Shown piece after piece: positions 11,503 to 24,849 of a stretch of 64,000 nucleotides of DNA. This stretch comes from Vigna angularis (lineage: Eukaryota > Streptophyta > Magnoliopsida > Fabales > Fabaceae). Position numbers and translations under genes: made by a program. Under the pieces are notes generated by a model. It did no database searches. It was not told the origin of the DNA and was given only the letters and a program-made list of their open reading frames with translations. The first letter of the stretch is position 1. Each line of letters opens with the position of its first letter. The stretch lies in the NCBI RefSeq assembly GCF_016808095.1, contig NC_068971.1, positions 50,175,631 through 50,239,630 on the forward strand, written 5' to 3'.

Positions 11503-14500
11503 TTAAGCTAATTCTCCTGTGAGTGCAGAAGCAGCTCTGCGAATGGCTCTGGCAACCCTCCAGATCTCATGTTGAATTGATGCTAGCCTTTCTGTTTCAG
11601 TTACACCAGTAGAACCAGTAATAGAATCAGAAATCCCAGGGAAGAAATTGAGTCTTTCATTGTTGTTTGAAGGCCCATACACCTGTATATAACAAAGTGT
11701 CAGGTTTTCATTCACAAAATACAATGATTATGGCTTATTATATTTCATAATTAACAGACACACTCACGAGATGCTTGAACCACTGTCTTCCTTGAAGTCC
11801 ATCTGCATCCAAGAACCCTTTTTCAGCAAGCATTAGTCTATCATTCAATGCTCGTTTTTTGATATCCACAAAGCCTTCTGTTTCTTGCAATCTCAGTTTC
11901 TGCAGTTCAAAACAAAGAAAGACAAGCATAAATACATGGCAATAAGAAACAATTTGGAGTGTTTACTGCATAAGATGTATCATTAAATGAAACCCGTAGC
12001 AGTTACTTTGGTTTTACCTTTGATTCATCATCAGCTTCTTTGGCAGCGGAAGCAAATTCTTCAATTGAAAGAGTTAATGGATGTAGGGAAATTTTCTGAT
12101 CTATCAAGTTGTTCAACATGTTTTTGTACAGCTGCCCAAAGCAGGTAAATATTATATAATCAATTTATGAATGATTTGCAGCTAACATATGGTGCCAATT
12201 GTATAATCAACAACATTTTATAATCAACAATAATATTACAAAAACTTCGTTCAATTCATTTCTCAGTGTTAGCTTCAACCCTTTGTTAATCTACTATTCT
12301 TTCTTATTAAATAAAAAGGGATTAAATATGTTTAAACTTTAAAGTGAAATTTGAATTCATGCATATAGGAAACCTTGATACAATTTGGTCCTCAAATTTT
12401 TAAAATGAAGGATATAGTCCTTTTAACCTAATTATATTAATTCTTTTTGACATTTCAAGCCACATCTCGGGTTGACGTTTGAGTTGTTTATACCATTTGA
12501 CACGTTATAGTTCAAATGTTAGTCTGAAAGACCATTTAACACGTAAATAAATTAATATCGTTAAAGTTAAAAGGACTATATCTATTCCTTTTTAAAGTTG
12601 AAAAACCAAGATATATCAAAGTTTTGAAATATTGTGACGAACTTCAATCTAATAAAGACTAAAAACATATTTAATCTGATAAAAATAAATGTCCTTTAAC
12701 TAAAAATAGAACAATTAAATGGAATTAAAAAAATCATATTTAAAACATTTCTATGTTTGCTAAAAAAAAATGTTAACTAAGAAGTTAGTTTCAACAAGAG
12801 GTGAACATAAATGCACACCTGTAACTCATTTGCATATGAAACGTAATTGAAAGGAAGAATGGGATCGCCAGCTAAGTGAAGGGCTAGAAGCCCCCAAACT
12901 CCCGTAACTAATATAACAAAGAACAAAAAGTTACATCTTATGGCTGCCACATGGATTAACAGTTTACTGAAAAATAGAAATGTACACACCATATTATTCA
13001 GTTAAAAGAAAAATCTAACCAGCAACATGGCGGTGGAAGAATGGATCTGCATACTCTGCCATCCAGTTATAGGAGTCGAATGCAGTGTGATAGACAGGAA
13101 AATCTGAAAATCGGGAAGAGATTATTGCATCACATATTATAAGATATCAAGGTCTATGGATATATGGCATATTTATTAAGCATATTGGACTACAAATCAT
13201 TTAATTTTGTATTACAAGACTTTACATAAATCAGACAGAGTCTTCTAGAGATGAGGTACGTACCTCTTCCATAATACATATCAATGGATGGAACCCCTGC
13301 GTGCTGCACAAATGGAGCAAAATCAGAATCAACTCCACTGAGCCTCTGAATCTGTAATCCAGAAAATGAAAGGTGGTAAGCAATGAGAATATAAAACAAA
13401 GTGAAACCCACTTCAAAACCCACATTGTCCTAATACAATTACAAAATTCAAGTGTCTTCATTACAAAAACCTCAGATATCATATCCTACTATTAAAACAA
13501 ATATTTCATGTAGAATTAAAAGCAATAGAGATAACCAAGACATCATAGTCTCAAAACATATGTTAGACAAGTGCAAACAAATACTTGGCCAGCAGTGACA
13601 AAAAGCATTTCGTTATTGCTTCCAGCAGAAGCAGCAGCCCAATTCTCATATATTGAAACACCCTCAGAATCAGGATCCTTGACCTGAAATTAAAGCAAAA
13701 GCTGATTGATGTTCAAAATTACTGAACTACTAGGAGCAAGCATGATACATGTGTAAATAGTAAATAGTTATCTATACGTATGTTTGCACATGCATTTAAA
13801 ACTGATAATAACGTCAAATGAATACCTTTTTTGTGACCTCAAGAATAAGACTGTCTAGCTGAGGAGTTGAACCAACAAAGAAACCAGGGCCCTGAACAGC
13901 ACAGTCCACATTAAGGTATGCTACAGCTTTGGAACCCAGATTAATAAGGTTTTGTTCAACCCACTCAGTAGATCCTATCTACACAAACAGATAAACTTGA
14001 TTTAGAGAGAATGTTACAGGAAAGGACAGCATCATTGAAATTAAGCAAACTCGTCTGGTTAGATAGTGAGCATATCTGAAAGCTAAAGAAGGAAACTGAC
14101 AACACATTGAAGTAAACTGGGAAGAAAATTGTAACCAGTATCAAGAAGAATTTTGCTACAGCAAGCCAAGAAAATAAATTATAAAATAGTTTCACACTGA
14201 ATATCTAAAAATACTACATGTCACTAGCTTACCAACAACCACTGACACCAGGTTACTATGAGAGCTGTTAGAGCAGATATTCAAAAATATGAACCAAAAT
14301 CATAAGCCATAAACCTTGGCCATGTTCTACGTCATTCCTGGGTTCACATCAGTTGTTAAGAAGGAAAATTACTTACCATCCCAAATTCTTCTGCATCCCA
14401 ACTGCAGAGAATTATTGTCCTCCTTGGTTTCCACCCCAAGCCCAATAGAATAGAAAACCGACGAGCAATGTCAAGTAGTGCAGCTGTCCCACTGCTGGGA

Positions 14501-16044
14501 TCAACAGCACCATACGTCCATGCATCTCTGTGGTTTCCAAGCAGAACACATCGATCAGGTTCTTCTGACCCCTTTATGACAGCAAAAACATTTTGAATGT
14601 TGGCCACCTTCTTTTCACCCTGAAAAAATGAAAATGGATAAAAAAAATACACCCTAAACACTAGCATAAATGGAAATCATTAAACAAAAACTGACTCTCA
14701 CTCGTGTTTATGATCCTTTCAAATATATTTAAACTGATGATAAATTTGAAGGTTCACCGTAAAAGAAAGAAGAACCAGTCGACAATCATAGCATGGTTCG
14801 CTTCAAGAATGTCTTGTATACCATACTTTTCGCAATTGAAAAGTATTGGCTAAACCAAAGTTAAAAAAATAAAAAACTTTTAAATTTGCTGACTTAGCCC
14901 CTACTCGATATCTTTGTCAAGTACAAACTAGTGTTGGAAGAACTGTTTGGTTTGTTTCAGCAAGTACGGGTAGGGCCAACAACTTTTACTGACAAAAATT
15001 AGAATGTAAAGAAGAAAAAAAAAAAAACTACTTTTCAAAACCAAAAACGATGACAAGCATTAACGAGACTTTTGGGTCGAGAGAGACTGTATTATACTGC
15101 ATTCAACTCACCTTGTAAGTGAAATTGAGGATGGTGGGACCCGGACCAACATGCCTGACCTTAGACCTTAGGGTGCCCCTCCATTCAAGGGGCACAGGAG
15201 AACCCCCAAGAGAGGACAAAATAGAGTCCGCCACCTCAGCTGATAAAGGCATAGATGGAATTTTGGGGAACCTTTTCAAAACCTCACTATCTTCCAATCC
15301 CAGTGTCTCGCCACCCTCAATCCCAGCCCAACCCGGAGTAAGTGGGTCCCCTATTCCTCCCCTCATCACGTGCCCCCTTTCAAACCCCTTTCGCCACGTG
15401 TCACCCTCGCCGTAAACCAACACCGCCGCCGCCCCGTGCGCCTCCGCTCTCTCCACTACTGTGCCGCGCCCCATTTCCCCGCCCTTCCGCACCATCACCA
15501 CGCACCCGCTCACGTTCACTCCCATCGCTCCCAGCGCGCGGTAGTCCCTCTCCCTCCCGTAGTTCGCAAACACCGCACGCGCCTGCACCGCACCCGACGG
15601 CGAATACGCGTGGTAGGCCGGAACCACGCCCGCGGCTGCCGGCTCCGTGAGGCGGAGGCTCACCGAGGGGCCTTCGCTAAAATGCGCTGAGAGGGAGGAG
15701 TGAACCGGGAAAGAGAGGAGCGTGGTGTAGGTCGCCGTGTGGGTCTTGAGTCCCAATGAAGTGAAGTGGTTGAGGACGTAGCTGGCGACATCGGAGCCGG
15801 GTTTTGTTCCGGCGAGGTGAGGGTGCAGGGTGAGGGCGCGGAGGTAGGAAGAAATGGTGGAGTTTGAGGAAGTGGAGAGAAAAAGTTTTTCCACCTGAGA
15901 GAGGTTTTGAGAGGAGGAGGAAGGTGTAGAAGACTGAGGGAAATGCAGAGCGTAGAAACCCAGAATGCAGAGTATCAGCACCACCACCATGGTACTCAAA
16001 GGTGAGGGCTTTGTTGTCAAAACGTTCATGGGTTTAGGCATCAT
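11503..16044 (-). CDS. AMP1: Glutamate carboxypeptidase-like protein, M28 family (AMP1 type)
   Basis: Ten exons: 16044-15112, 14619-14377, 13978-13826, 13683-13585, 13351-13264, 13103-13020, 12907-12819, 12131-12018, 11899-11768 and 11682-11503. They give 704 residues, the usual length for this family. Order: short cytosolic N-terminus, one membrane anchor (about 18-36), a protease-associated region in the first exon, the M28 core, and a C-terminal dimerisation domain with [12 protein letters not shown] and [13 protein letters not shown]. The two-zinc site is complete, with the same spacing as human GCPII: His341 and Asp351 (NHRDAW...VDPSSG), Glu388/389 (DAEEFG), Asp417 (NVDCA) and His511 (VYHTAFD). 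Sequence flavour is closer to AMP1 than to LAMP1. AMP1 is an ER membrane protein limiting shoot-meristem size, cytokinin level and leaf rate, partly through miRNA-directed translational repression. Starts at 16044, 16041 or 16029 are possible. The first exon is markedly GC-rich. Confidence 0.93.
12318..12678. mobile_element. Foldback MITE in the seventh intron of the AMP1-type gene
   Basis: The left end GGGATTAAATATGTTTAAAC and the right end (reverse complement CAGATTAAATATGTTTTTAG) are inverted copies. Further inward, ATATAGTCCTTTTAAC appears in both arms. The element lies wholly inside the intron 12132-12818. ATAAAAA flanks it on both sides (12311-12317 and 12679-12685), a 7-bp candidate target duplication. 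Arms are long but diverged, the form of Mutator-type foldback MITEs common in legumes. Confidence 0.65.
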
Positions 16045-16431
16045 TTTGTGAAGAAGAAGAAGGAGAAGAAGAAACAGAGTAGACTCTGTTCAAGGAAGAA
16101 AGAATGAGTAGACTCTGTTCTTCACTTTTGAATTATTATTATATTATTGTTGCTGTTGTTATTAACACAATTTGGAGTGGCTTTTTATATAGGAAATGAT
16201 AGGATGGTGATCTTTTTAGCAGGGAAAAAGAGATGCGTTTTGTGATTATTATAAGGGTTGGGAAGAGGTGGATGACAGTGAGAGAGGGTGCACTGTGTGT
16301 GGATCCATGCACGATGGAGGTTTCAGTCACAATGTCAATTTGTCCCCAGAACAATCCAAATTAGTCTAACAAGCACCTTTTGTCACTACTCACATCAAAA
16401 TATTGAGTATCTATAACATCTTTTTCTATTG

Positions 16432-16439
<8 letters not shown>

Positions 16440-16497
<58 letters not shown>
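16440..16497. repeat. Compound (TA)n(GA)n microsatellite
   Basis: About 14 TA units run straight into about 15 GA units, 400 bp upstream of the AMP1-type start codon. Confidence 0.95.
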
Positions 16498-16499
<2 letters not shown>

Positions 16500-17214
16500 G
16501 ATGCGTTCAAAAAAAAAGTAATAGTAATATTTGAATTAAAGGATTATATTTTGACTAATAATATTTACTTCCAATATATCTTAAAGAATTATTAAGGTTG
16601 AAACAAGTTTTAAAGGTCAAAAACTATTTACAAAATGATGCAGTAGAAGTTTTTGAGATATTTTATTAATTCTTTTTAATAGGACCAACTTTGGACAGAC
16701 GACATTTATTATAATAAAAGATAGTATTTTGACAATTTTTGTATACAGAATCAATTCAGCGTTTTTTTTATAATATATAATAATAATGTTTTATGATAAG
16801 TAATTAAGTAATAATGAACTAGTTCTATACTTTATATATAGATCCTAAGAATATAACCTGAAGATGTGGCTATAAATAATGAAAAAAAGGTGGTGCAGAA
16901 GCAGACATGGAAATGAAAGCTTTGCCTTTTTCTTTTTGATATAAGTTTTTGAAAATTGATGTGTGTCTGGTTGGTGCGAAAAGAGAATGAGAATCAATGT
17001 CTTGTTTGTGTTCCACTAGGAGATCCATGGGAAAGGGAGAGTGGATGCCCACGCCTGTGTGAGTGGGGTGAGCATCCATTATGTCTGTTTGGGCAGAGAT
17101 TGTGATAATGGGAGATGAAGAAGCAATGATTATAAAATGGTTTTCTTTGGGCAGAGGAACCTAGGTGAGACCCAGGATGTTCCCTAAGATTCCCCGGAGT
17201 CTAAACACAACTCT

Positions 17215-17222
17215 CCACGTGG
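17215..17222. promoter_or_regulatory. Palindromic G-box (CCACGTGG)
   Basis: A perfect CCACGTGG, the core bound by plant bZIP and bHLH factors, about 1.2 kb upstream of the AMP1-type start codon. A second identical copy lies 325 bp away. Confidence 0.5.
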
Positions 17223-17539
17223 GGCCTTTTAAGATTTGAAGCTATTTAACGGAATTCTGATTTGCTAGGTGCCAGCTTACTGGGGTTATCTTATCCGCTA
17301 ACCGAATGGGGCTTAGGGTCAAGTGGCTGGCAGAATTATGGCATTTTTTGGTGCGATCTGGTAAGCCTTCGCCGTTAGTTCATGACTCAAACAGTTAAAG
17401 AAAAGGACTGCATGGCGTTACGCGAGGGCAGCTAGGTAGATAAGATTCAGTTAAGATCATTGCAAGTGACAGCCTTTTCAATGTGTCCCGCCCCAGTGGC
17501 TGACCTCCACAGCCAAAAGCAGACATGACAAAACATAAA

Positions 17540-17547
17540 CCACGTGG
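17540..17547. promoter_or_regulatory. Second palindromic G-box (CCACGTGG)
   Basis: Identical to the G-box at 17,215. An 8-bp palindrome twice in 330 bp of AT-rich DNA is unlikely by chance, but which gene it serves is not shown. Confidence 0.5.
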
Positions 17548-18313
17548 CTCCCATTAACGTTAAGGAATTAGCTGTTGCTGTTAACATGTCAGTTTTCAAG
17601 TCAAGTCTCAGTGATTTTCCTCATCCGTCATGTCAGCTTTACAGTTTTTCTGCCCAAGTTGAGTATATTGCTGAGCCAACGCCATCACATTGAGCAGCTC
17701 AATTCTTTAGTTATCCTGCTTGATCCCGGTCATGAAGCCACGGTCACTAGACGGCAATATTGGGATGAAAAATTCACTGCACAAAGTAAATAACTGAAGA
17801 AAGTGATGTTATGGCCACCCCTTTTAATTTCCTTCTGTATATAATATAATATATAAAGATAAGGATAATTAAGGTTCTCTGGAACTATAAAAAGCAATCA
17901 AAGCACAACTCTCTCAAACACACTGAATCAAAACAATTAAACAGAATCCGTTAAATAAGACAAGGAGACTAGGATGAACAAAGGGTATAGAGATTCAAGA
18001 CAGAAACTCCATTAAACCGTAAAGCAAAATCAAACTTTAGCAAAGAAGACAACGGGATTACTATTTCATTTTTAACCAATTTACCATGAATGCATTCAAA
18101 GTTTTTAGGATATTCAGTTTTGTTCAACGAATGATGGATCCAAACGTCCATGAATACAGAAGACAAAGCACATTGGATCGTTGGCACAACATAACAAATA
18201 AAAGCCTCAGCTTAACTACAGACTTCTAACGAAATGTTAATAAAGACAAAGCTGACAGACCCACTCTAACATACAGGAATCCAAAACTTCGGATGAAAAG
18301 GTAATTGAAGCTT

Positions 18314-21300
18314 TCATCTTGCTGCAGCTCTAGCACTCATTGATGAATGGTAATTGGTGCTTCTCTGCTTCCTGTAAGATGTATATACATCATCATACTG
18401 ACTCACCTCGTTGGGATTAGCAGTGGCCCCCAGCCCTAACCTGCCCGAGCCACTGGATCCAGGTTTCCGTTCTACTGTCCCATCAGCATAGGTCCCTGTC
18501 TCTGGATCAACCTGCAAGTTTGGAGGTGGAGGTATACAAGCACCTCCCTTTCGTACTGCTGGCTCCCTCTCAAATTCTCTATCATATTCATCATCTTCAT
18601 CTCTTGAATCAGAATTCATAGGACCCTCAGAAGGATTTACCTCTCCAATTTCCTTAAAGAATTTTGACACTCTTTGAAGAATTTCAGATGGTGGCACAGT
18701 TGACGGCGGTATGATGGTTGGGATATCCAAAGGGCTCAAAGGAGAATATGGAACCCCACTACCGATCTGCATCTTTCTAACCATTCCAGGAATGAGGCCA
18801 GGTGGAAATAATGGATATGGTGGCAATTGTTCACCGGTGCTGGATGATGGAGGGGGCAATAAATGAACACCACCAGGTGCTTGGTTAGCGGGTTGAACAG
18901 AAGATGGAATAGCCATGGACCCAGGAAAGGCACTAGGAGGAGCAGGATTTGGAAGAAACTGCTGAGCTGCTAGGGATACAGATAGTGACTGTGCTGGAGT
19001 TGCATGCTTATCAGTACGATCTTGATCTAAGACATTTGAACCAGAGCCTAACCTATCAGCTTGCCACTGCTGGGCAACATGGTTAGGTGTCTGCAAAACT
19101 CCTACAACAGGGAGAGGAGAAGAAACTATAAATACTTCCCAAAATCAAATAATAAATATACTTAAATTAATAAATTTCTTGTTAGCGTCAACAAAATCTT
19201 AAGAGAACTAAGTTGTCTCAAGTTTTCATTGATGGCCCGTGTGAGTGAGCATCAATCACAATATCCTGCTTAGTCATTTATTACAAACTAAATGAAAAAC
19301 ATGCCAGAGAAAAAATCAAATCAGCTTGCAACGTTTGAATATATAAATTTACAACAATTGGGACCACAGAAGTTACTGAAATCACCCCTTCCAGCTCCTA
19401 AAGGGTCATATGAGGGAGTGAAATTCCATAAAGCAAGAGGGGCATTGGTGCTTTTATTCCCCATATAGGGAAAAAGGCATATTCAAACCAAATAATGTCA
19501 CACCTCTAGGAAATGATCTAGCTTACTAGAGTTTTCACTGAATTCTGCAAGTCATGAAACATCTTTGATTAAAAAAGAGAAGCTTACCTGCAACTGATTC
19601 TGCTGAAGCAGAAGATAAATCCTTTGAAGCCCCAGGAAAAGGATTTGTTTGCAGCCCACCAATCATCTCACCCTTAAGTGAAGATATAGTATCCTGATCG
19701 TATACCGTTTTAGAGGCCCAGAATTCCACCATCTGCTGCAATCTTTTCCTGTATTCCTCATTGCTTTGTGGGTTATGATAAATTCTTGCAAGCATGGAGC
19801 CTAAAACTGGTTTCAAGGCAAGAGCTTCACTGTCAAGGTCATTGCCGTTTGTTCTCCTATTTAAGCTGTGAAGTAGTGATACAAAAGTCAATGATGATGA
19901 AAAGTAGAATCATAGACTCTAGCATCAATGTCAAGAGGAATATCTAACCAGGACGAAAATAAGTAAGAGGGCAAACATCTAGGCGTACTGAAAGCATGCA
20001 AAAAAGTACAATTTGGTGGGAAAAAATGCTCTATTTTTATATAAACAGTTAATAGAAAAGTATAGAAACGGTTAACAAAACACCGAGACCAAATACACTC
20101 GCATCTTGTCTTGAAAAGTGCATTCATATAATGACTACATACTTTTTGCCTATTTTCACGAGATTTCCGACTATTTTCCAAAAGATTTGGAGGAAGAATA
20201 ACAATTTTGGAGAAAATGAAAATGTGAGTACGGATAGTGATCAGTAAGAGTAGTAAGTCCTATTAAACATGATTTTTTATCGCAGTATGGTATCAGGAAA
20301 TTAATACACCAATCAGACAAAAACTGATGGTGGTGAATGTTGAAATGTAATGTTCTTTATTATTATTATTTATGTAGGGGAACCCAACTATTAGGTTAGG
20401 GTTTCTTGACCTTTTGTATTCTGCACTACTGTACTCTATAAATACAGTGGTAAATTGTAATAATGACTTAAGAGAAAATAAACTGCTTTTAGCTACTTCA
20501 AAGTTCTTCAAGTGTGAAAAATATATACTAATAAACAAGCTTATTTTGACATAACAGAGAGGGAAAAGACCGTGTACACACAATCCACTCTCTCTGACTA
20601 TTAGACGCACATTACTAAGAGCTTATCAGATGCTAGCCAACCAAATAGTGTTTCTGAAAGGGAAGGAGGAAAAAGAATAATTAAGCTCAATATTGAAATA
20701 ATAAGTAATGCTACCTGTCAAAAAGGATGTCATTGGCAAGGTATATTATGTGTAACTGTCTCTCGACTTCATCCAATGCAAAGACCCTGTCTCTAAGAGC
20801 CTCTGCTAGGGCTGGTGCAAATGGAGATCTCTGCATGAACCAAAGTTTTGCACCTTTGATGGATTCTTTTGTACCATTTAAATTGTTAAGAACGTTACTG
20901 AGCTCCATTGCGACATCAGATGGAAGTGGCCCAGAGGGTCCTTTGAAAGAATTGGATGACTGATCATACTCAGGCCGCACAGGAAGCCCAAAAGATTGAG
21001 GATGCTGATGGTGGTGTTGTTGATCATAGAACTGTTGGAAAGGAGGTGGGCCTAGCATTGAAGGTGAAGACCCAATTCCTGCAGGATTCATTGGAGAAGC
21101 ATTTAGAGGAGACGGATTCATCATTGGATTTGGAGGGGGATGGATCATGGGCATGGAAGATGACGGGAAAGGCGGGTTGAATGGACCACCCGGTGGACGA
21201 GTTGACAACCAAAGCTTATAACGGTAGTAACTGTGGCCTTCCCCGCCAAAGAGGAAACTATATGAAGGATTATCACGTTGCTTTTCACATATCATAGCCT

Positions 21301-21760
21301 CAAAGTCGGGGCCGTTTTTCACTGCATACTCAACAAGCTTGTCAATTCGCTTGTGGAGATCCGGATCAGAAGGGGGGGCGACAGGGAGTGGGGCAGAATC
21401 ATAAAAAGGTGATGGAACAAGAGAAGGAGGATAATGTGAAGGGAATGCAGGTGGTCCTTGGTGCTGCTGCTGAAGAAGGAGATGGGGCGGGGGAGGGGCA
21501 TGAGGGTGTAATTGTGGAAGTGGCTGCTGCTGCTGCAAGGCATGATGATACGGGAATTGTTGCATAGGGGGGTGCGCAGGACCTGGACCTGGGGGTATAA
21601 AAGGAGGACCGTGCATTGATGAAGGAAACTGCTGATGCTGGGGATGAAACCCAAACTGTTGCTGTTGTTGTTGCTGCTGCTGCATATTAGCAGCTTGCCT
21701 CTGTTGCTGAGCATATGCCATAGCAGATGCAGCTGTATAATCATGACCCTGACGTTCCAT
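18314..21760 (-). CDS. SURP (SWAP) and CID domain RNA-processing protein, CHERP-like
   Basis: Three coding exons, 21760-20715, 19865-19588 and 19101-18314, join in frame to 703 residues. Residues 1-130 are rich in Gln, Pro and His (nine-Gln run near 27-35). A SURP/SWAP module follows (about 132-188, [15 protein letters not shown] to [11 protein letters not shown]). A Pro-rich linker leads to a CTD-interacting domain (about 283-425), with [30 protein letters not shown] across the first splice, and a final [14 protein letters not shown]. The C-terminus is Pro-rich, then acidic ([14 protein letters not shown]), and ends in [21 protein letters not shown]. This architecture matches plant homologues of CHERP, a U2 snRNP-associated splicing protein. 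SURP binds SF1 or pre-mRNA; CID domains often bind the Pol II CTD. It acts in the nucleus. A 5' UTR intron carries an inverted copy of the neighbouring eS28 gene's leader. Confidence 0.92.
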
Positions 21761-21816
21761 AACCTCAAATGCACTTCAGAAGTATTGTCTTAACAAATGT
21801 ACCTAAAACCAAAGAA

Positions 21817-21882
21817 AACTTTAAAACTCCTTACACAAACAAAGCTTTTGAGATGAAAGTGGACACAATTGGGTTTATTGCA
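21817..21882. repeat. Direct repeat, copy 1 (junction plus eS28-derived sequence)
   Basis: ACTTTAAAACTCCTT followed by about 50 bp matching the 3' end of the eS28 intron in inverted orientation. Repeated directly at 22,724-22,784. Confidence 0.8.
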
Positions 21883-22714
21883 TCACATATAATCAATGTG
21901 TGTATGACAGATAAACCATAATAATCCCAACAGAAAATAAAAATTGAATAATGCAAACTAACATGAAATGCCAAAAATATATCCACAGATTCACATAAAA
22001 GCACATGACTATCCCTGAGATTAGATAAAGAATAAATAAATATTTACATCACGCACAGAGAGGAAAAAAGAAAATCTAGTCCAGCAATAATATAAATAAT
22101 AATTTTTCACCAAATATATGTAGGCTCTGTTCCACAAATTATACATAAGATCTACCAAATATATGTAGGCTTTCGTTGGAGGAGGGCTAAACGAATGTTA
22201 AATTCAACATAAGATCCACCAAACATTTGACGATTTTGAACAGTACATGATTTCCGAAGGTCGAACTTCCCAATGAAGAAGATTAAGGAATATAACAAAG
22301 GACAAAAAGTATATAAATGGGTAAATCCAACTTAGCTTTTGTTAAACCATTCGGGTATACGCAAATTTACCAAACAAGCCACAAACTTGCCTAAAACAGT
22401 ATAGAATCAGTCAAACTATGTGATCCAACCCCAATCAAGAACAAAAAATGAACCACAAATTCCATATCACGTAGAAGGCAACAATTCCGGAATGAGGCCG
22501 CAAACGCAGTAACAGATAACAATACACTTCACCGTATTTCAAAACTCAAATTGAGAAAAGCAAATCCTAAAAAAAATTCAAATCACGCGAACGGGAAGCT
22601 ATTGAAGCAAGAGAAATACACAATAAATAACTAATTAGAGAAAAGGGATGAGTTGTTCATATAAATCGATAAATCGATAGGGTGAGTTCTCACCTGAAGT
22701 AGAAGACGAGTGAA
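21832..22714 (-). repeat. Inverted copy of the eS28 5'UTR exon end and intron
   Basis: This block is the reverse complement of 24,856-25,739, at high identity over about 880 bp, including the splice donor and the CGATTTATCGATTTATATGA stretch. It stops just before the eS28 acceptor AG and coding exon. It lies inside the 5' UTR intron of the SURP gene (about 21,803-23,162), in which it is transcribed in eS28-sense orientation. Visible differences are scattered single bases. Confidence 0.9.
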
Positions 22715-22723
22715 AACTTCAAA

Positions 22724-22784
22724 ACTTTAAAACTCCTTACACAAACAAAACTTTTTAGATGAAAGTGGACACAATTGGGCTTAT
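22724..22784. repeat. Direct repeat, copy 2 (truncated second insertion)
   Basis: The same ACTTTAAAACTCCTT junction and eS28-intron end as at 21,817, but the eS28-derived part stops after about 50 bp. A third ACTTTAAAACTCCTT follows at about 22,790. See the findings. Confidence 0.75.
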
Positions 22785-23162
22785 AATGACACTTTAAAAC
22801 TCCTTCACTTCCGTTGTCATATACAGGTGGTTACCATTGATCCTATTATATAATCTAAACCTGACATATGCATTACTCAAAAGTGCTGCAACACTAGAAA
22901 TCAAATCAAGTCATCATTTCTGAGAAACATAATTGGCTCGATAGGGTTCCTTTACTTGTATTCTAGTGATTAACAAGTTCAGCGGAAGTTTATTCCTTAA
23001 ATTGTGCCAAAACAACGAAAATAAAAAATAAAAGATAGTCGAAACTCGAAGTATAAACGTTGTCAATTCGGAAAACCTAGCCTAAAGCTTAAAGCCAAAT
23101 CAAGGGATTTCAAATTCCTGGTTCAAATTAAGAACACTGATAAGCAAACACAGAATATGTAC

Positions 23163-23310
23163 CTGCAAGCAAGTTGCTGAAAATGGCGCTGCAGAGTTTG
23201 GCAAAGGGGATCCCCCAAGGGTGAAACCGCACCGTCGACGACGCCAAGCTGGATTATACACTGGTGCTCGCCGAGTTGAAGACACTAAACAAAAAGCCCG
23301 TTTTGTTTTT
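23163..23310 (-). other. Candidate first (5' UTR) exon of the SURP gene
   Basis: On the minus strand a relatively GC-rich stretch ends with TTGCTTGCAG|GTACAT, a good splice donor. A matching acceptor (GGTTTTAG) at 21,803 lies 42 bp from the SURP start codon. The exon's outer boundary is a guess. If right, the intron is about 1.36 kb. Confidence 0.5.
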
Positions 23311-24772
<1,462 letters not shown>

Positions 24773-24780
24773 TATATAAA
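24773..24780 (+). promoter_or_regulatory. TATA box of the eS28 gene
   Basis: TATATAAA sits about 80-100 bp upstream of the 5' UTR splice donor and in the right orientation. It fits a transcription start near 24,805-24,815. Confidence 0.6.
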
Positions 24781-24838
24781 TGCTGGTAAGATACAAAATG
24801 CTCCCTCTGGTCTCGTGAAAGTGTTAGCAACCATCGCA

Positions 24839-24847
24839 AAACCCTAG
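24839..24847 (+). promoter_or_regulatory. telo-box in the eS28 leader
   Basis: AAACCCTAG, the telomere-repeat-like motif typical of promoters and leaders of plant ribosomal-protein and translation genes, just before the pyrimidine-rich leader CTTTCTTCACTCGTCTTC. It lies outside the inverted copy, so the copied block lacks it. Confidence 0.7.
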
Positions 24848-24849
24848 CC

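Larger units (their letters stand above)
16045..18313. other. Upstream region of the AMP1-type gene and 3' side of the SURP gene
   Basis: Left part: 5' UTR and promoter of the minus-strand AMP1-type gene, with a GAAGAAG-rich leader near 16,045-16,075. A compound (TA)n(GA)n microsatellite follows. At 17.1-17.6 kb the DNA is noticeably less AT-rich and contains two G-boxes. Right part (about 17.9-18.3 kb): 3' UTR of the SURP gene. No separate gene is supported. Confidence 0.5.

Noticed and set aside
15119..15690. Plus-strand Pro/Arg/His-rich ORFs
   Set aside because: Antisense to the GC-rich first exon of the AMP1-type gene.
21319..21774. Second minus-strand ORF overlapping the SURP gene start
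   Set aside because: Out-of-frame shadow of the CAG/CCA-rich first exon; the other frame carries the SURP and CID domains.
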